In this document: in pieces, positions 63,096-64,000 of the stretch
How the letters are laid out: each line of letters begins with the position of its first letter
How positions within the stretch are numbered: the stretch's first letter is position 1
Assembly (NCBI GenBank): GCA_017472665.1
Contig: JAFUOS010000007.1
Coordinates: forward strand, 124,001 to 188,000
Direction of reading: 5' to 3'
DNA from: Tyzzerella sp.
GTDB lineage: Bacteria; Bacillota; Clostridia; Lachnospirales; Lachnospiraceae
DNA: 64,000 bases
Notes under the pieces: generated by a model
What the model saw: only the letters and a program-made list of their open reading frames with translations
Database searches by the model: none
What the model was told of the DNA's origin: nothing
Program-made: the position numbers and the translations under genes

Positions 63096-63763
63096 GATAG
63101 CACCGCCTTATAGCCGATTCCGCGCACAGTCACAATATTAAAGCCATCGCAAGTGGCGAACTTGTCACGCAGCTTTGTAACATATACATCCACAGCGCGA
63201 AGGCTTGTTTCGGATTCAACTCCCCAAAATTCATCCATAAGCTGCGCACGGGAAAATGTCTTTCTCGGATAGGAAAGCAGTTTATAAAGTATATTAAACT
63301 CTCTTGTGGTAATCTGAACATCTTCACCGTCAATCGTTGCACTCATTGCATCGGCATCCATTTCCAAATTGCCTACAATCAGTTTGCGTTCCATTTCAAT
63401 ATTGGCACGGCGAAGCAATGCACGGACACGCATCAGCATTTCTTGAAGTTCAACCGGCTTTACCATATAATCGTCAATACCAAGCTGAAAACCTTTCTGT
63501 TTGGAATTCAAATCATCTTTTGCAGACATGAATAAAATCGGAATATGTTTGTTAATTCGGCGCACATTCTCAGCAAACTCAAAACCATCAATATCCGGCA
63601 TCATAATATCCGAGATAATCAACTCGTAAAGATTATTGTACATCTCATCATAGGCGTCATTAGCATTTAAACATCCTTTAGCATTAAAACCACTGTCATT
63701 CAGATAAGCACAAATCGTTCTATTCAGCTTTGCATCATCGTCAAGTACAAGTATATTGATCAT
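63092..63763 (-). CDS. OmpR/PhoB-family response regulator
   Basis: 223 residues. The receiver domain (1-115) has the acidic pocket D8-D10, phospho-acceptor D52 (ISDIMMPDIDG), and K102-type lysine in MVKPVELQE. The C-terminal winged helix (about 125-220) has ITTREFNILYKLLSYPRKTFSRAQLMDEFWG and AVDVYVTKLRDKF. GGAGGAG lies 6 nt before the ATG at 63763. It is first in an operon with the kinase and the two-helix protein; TTAACA-like 11-bp repeats upstream suggest autoregulation. Confidence 0.94.
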   Translation of the reverse strand: MINILVLDDDAKLNRTICAYLNDSGFNAKGCLNANDAYDEMYNNLYELIISDIMMPDIDGFEFAENVRRINKHIPILFMSAKDDLNSKQKGFQLGIDDYMVKPVELQEMLMRVRALLRRANIEMERKLIVGNLEMDADAMSATIDGEDVQITTREFNILYKLLSYPRKTFSRAQLMDEFWGVESETSLRAVDVYVTKLRDKFATCDGFNIVTVRGIGYKAVLS

Positions 63764-63828
63764 TTTTGACTCCTCCAAATCTTTTAAGCCTTGTTTTCAC
63801 TTAACCCTAAAGTTTATCCATTTTATTG

Positions 63829-63858
63829 AATATATCATAACCGTTTATTGTTTACCAA
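63829..63858 (-). promoter_or_regulatory. Response regulator operon promoter
   Basis: Minus strand: -35 TTGGTA (63853-63858), 18 nt, -10 TATATT (63829-63834). The 11-bp repeats end 2 bp upstream of the -35. Confidence 0.5.
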
Positions 63859-63859
63859 A

Positions 63860-63887
63860 CGTTAGAAAATTGTTTGAGAATTGTTAA
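63860..63887 (-). promoter_or_regulatory. Three 11-bp-spaced TTAACA-like repeats
   Basis: Minus strand: TTAACAATTCT, CAAACAATTTT, CTAACG. The half-sites are spaced 11 bp, the geometry of OmpR/PhoB-class regulator binding, and the last lies 31 nt before the -10. Confidence 0.6.
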
Positions 63888-63911
63888 TCAAGGGAAGGTT
63901 AGGCGCTTTCC

Positions 63912-63940
63912 CAAAAATAAGGCACCGCCGAAGCGATACC
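63912..63940 (-). terminator. Terminator with UUCG loop
   Basis: Minus strand: GGTATCGC-TTCG-GCGGTGCC forms 8 bp (two G-U) capped by a UUCG tetraloop, then TTATTTTT. It serves the gene ending at 63950. Confidence 0.85.
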
Positions 63941-63949
63941 AAAATTTTT

Positions 63950-64000
63950 TTAATTGCCCATGATTTCGTCGCTGAGTTTCATAATCTGATCAGCGTACTT
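63950..64000 (-). CDS. 3' end of a gene running off the window
   Basis: The last 16 codons (KYADQIMKLSDEIMGN, then TAA) are open to the window edge, and a strong terminator follows 10 bp later, which supports a real coding end. Too short to assign a family. Confidence 0.45.
   Translation of the reverse strand, partial: KYADQIMKLSDEIMGN

Overview
The window looks like chromosome of a low-GC, endospore-forming Firmicute of the Clostridia, most likely Lachnospiraceae. The grounds are the sporulation genes (gpr, spoIIP, a YlbJ-like protein), the LexA/YneA-type SOS pair, an L27 with a cleavable N-terminal extension next to its protease Prp, RecU, short HisG with HisZ, and strong AGGAGG ribosome binding sites. 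No rRNA, tRNA, CRISPR array, transposase or phage structural gene was found. Most genes lie on the minus strand.

Region by region. 1-4500 (plus strand) is accessory: two anchored exported proteins, then gene remnants (a membrane-protein fragment, a broken alpha/beta hydrolase, a truncated membrane protein) around an intact YjbR/MmcQ gene. 4559-9110 holds a Xer-type tyrosine recombinase, a GtrA protein, an ECF sigma/anti-sigma pair, and a divergent LysM (YneA-like)/lexA pair with four SOS-box-like sites between them. 9248-13735 is a housekeeping run: rsfS, yqeK, nadD, yhbY, obgE, rpmA, prp, rplU. 13765-21601 carries an FN3-NlpC/P60 hydrolase, lysC, ybaK, an RNase E/G, two linked radical-SAM family genes and a small membrane protein. 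21712-33706 is a long co-directional run: hisZ-hisG-hisD-hisB plus a HisF-like/HisI/HisE fusion, preceded by recU, pseudouridine synthases, a YgiQ radical SAM protein, a HAD phosphatase and an rRNA methyltransferase. 33752-37272 has an M23 peptidase, a YlbJ-like gene, a coiled-coil protein, coaD and rsmD. 37429-37719 has three DnaA-box-like 9-mers beside a 58-aa ORF. 37798-44408 is a type IIA topoisomerase pair, spoIIP and gpr, with rpsT divergent. 45032-48296 holds a purine permease, ilvC and ilvN.

Two regions stand out. At 48527-53537, a 1214-aa six-cupredoxin multicopper oxidase is paired with a DUF2935-like protein whose second domain is interrupted by about 135 residues of Arg/Glu/Asn/Cys-rich 7-residue repeats. 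The pair sits behind a sequence that fits the sporulation sigma-K consensus exactly (AC, 16 nt, CATATATTA), which suggests a spore-coat oxidase system in an anaerobe. At 53583-63887, an OmpR-type two-component system is followed by an uncharacterised lipocalin-like gene, a small protein made of 11-residue amphipathic repeats, a cardiolipin synthase, two tandem ABC ATPase/permease pairs and a polytopic membrane protein. Direct repeats of TTAACA-like hexamers spaced 11 bp apart lie at matching distances upstream of the regulator and of the small-protein/cls genes, with a weaker pair before the lipocalin-like gene. This suggests one envelope-stress regulon.

Starts were moved to internal ATG/TTG/GTG codons wherever a Shine-Dalgarno sequence or stop/start overlap decided them. 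All functional calls rest on recognised motifs and family resemblance, not on database searches.
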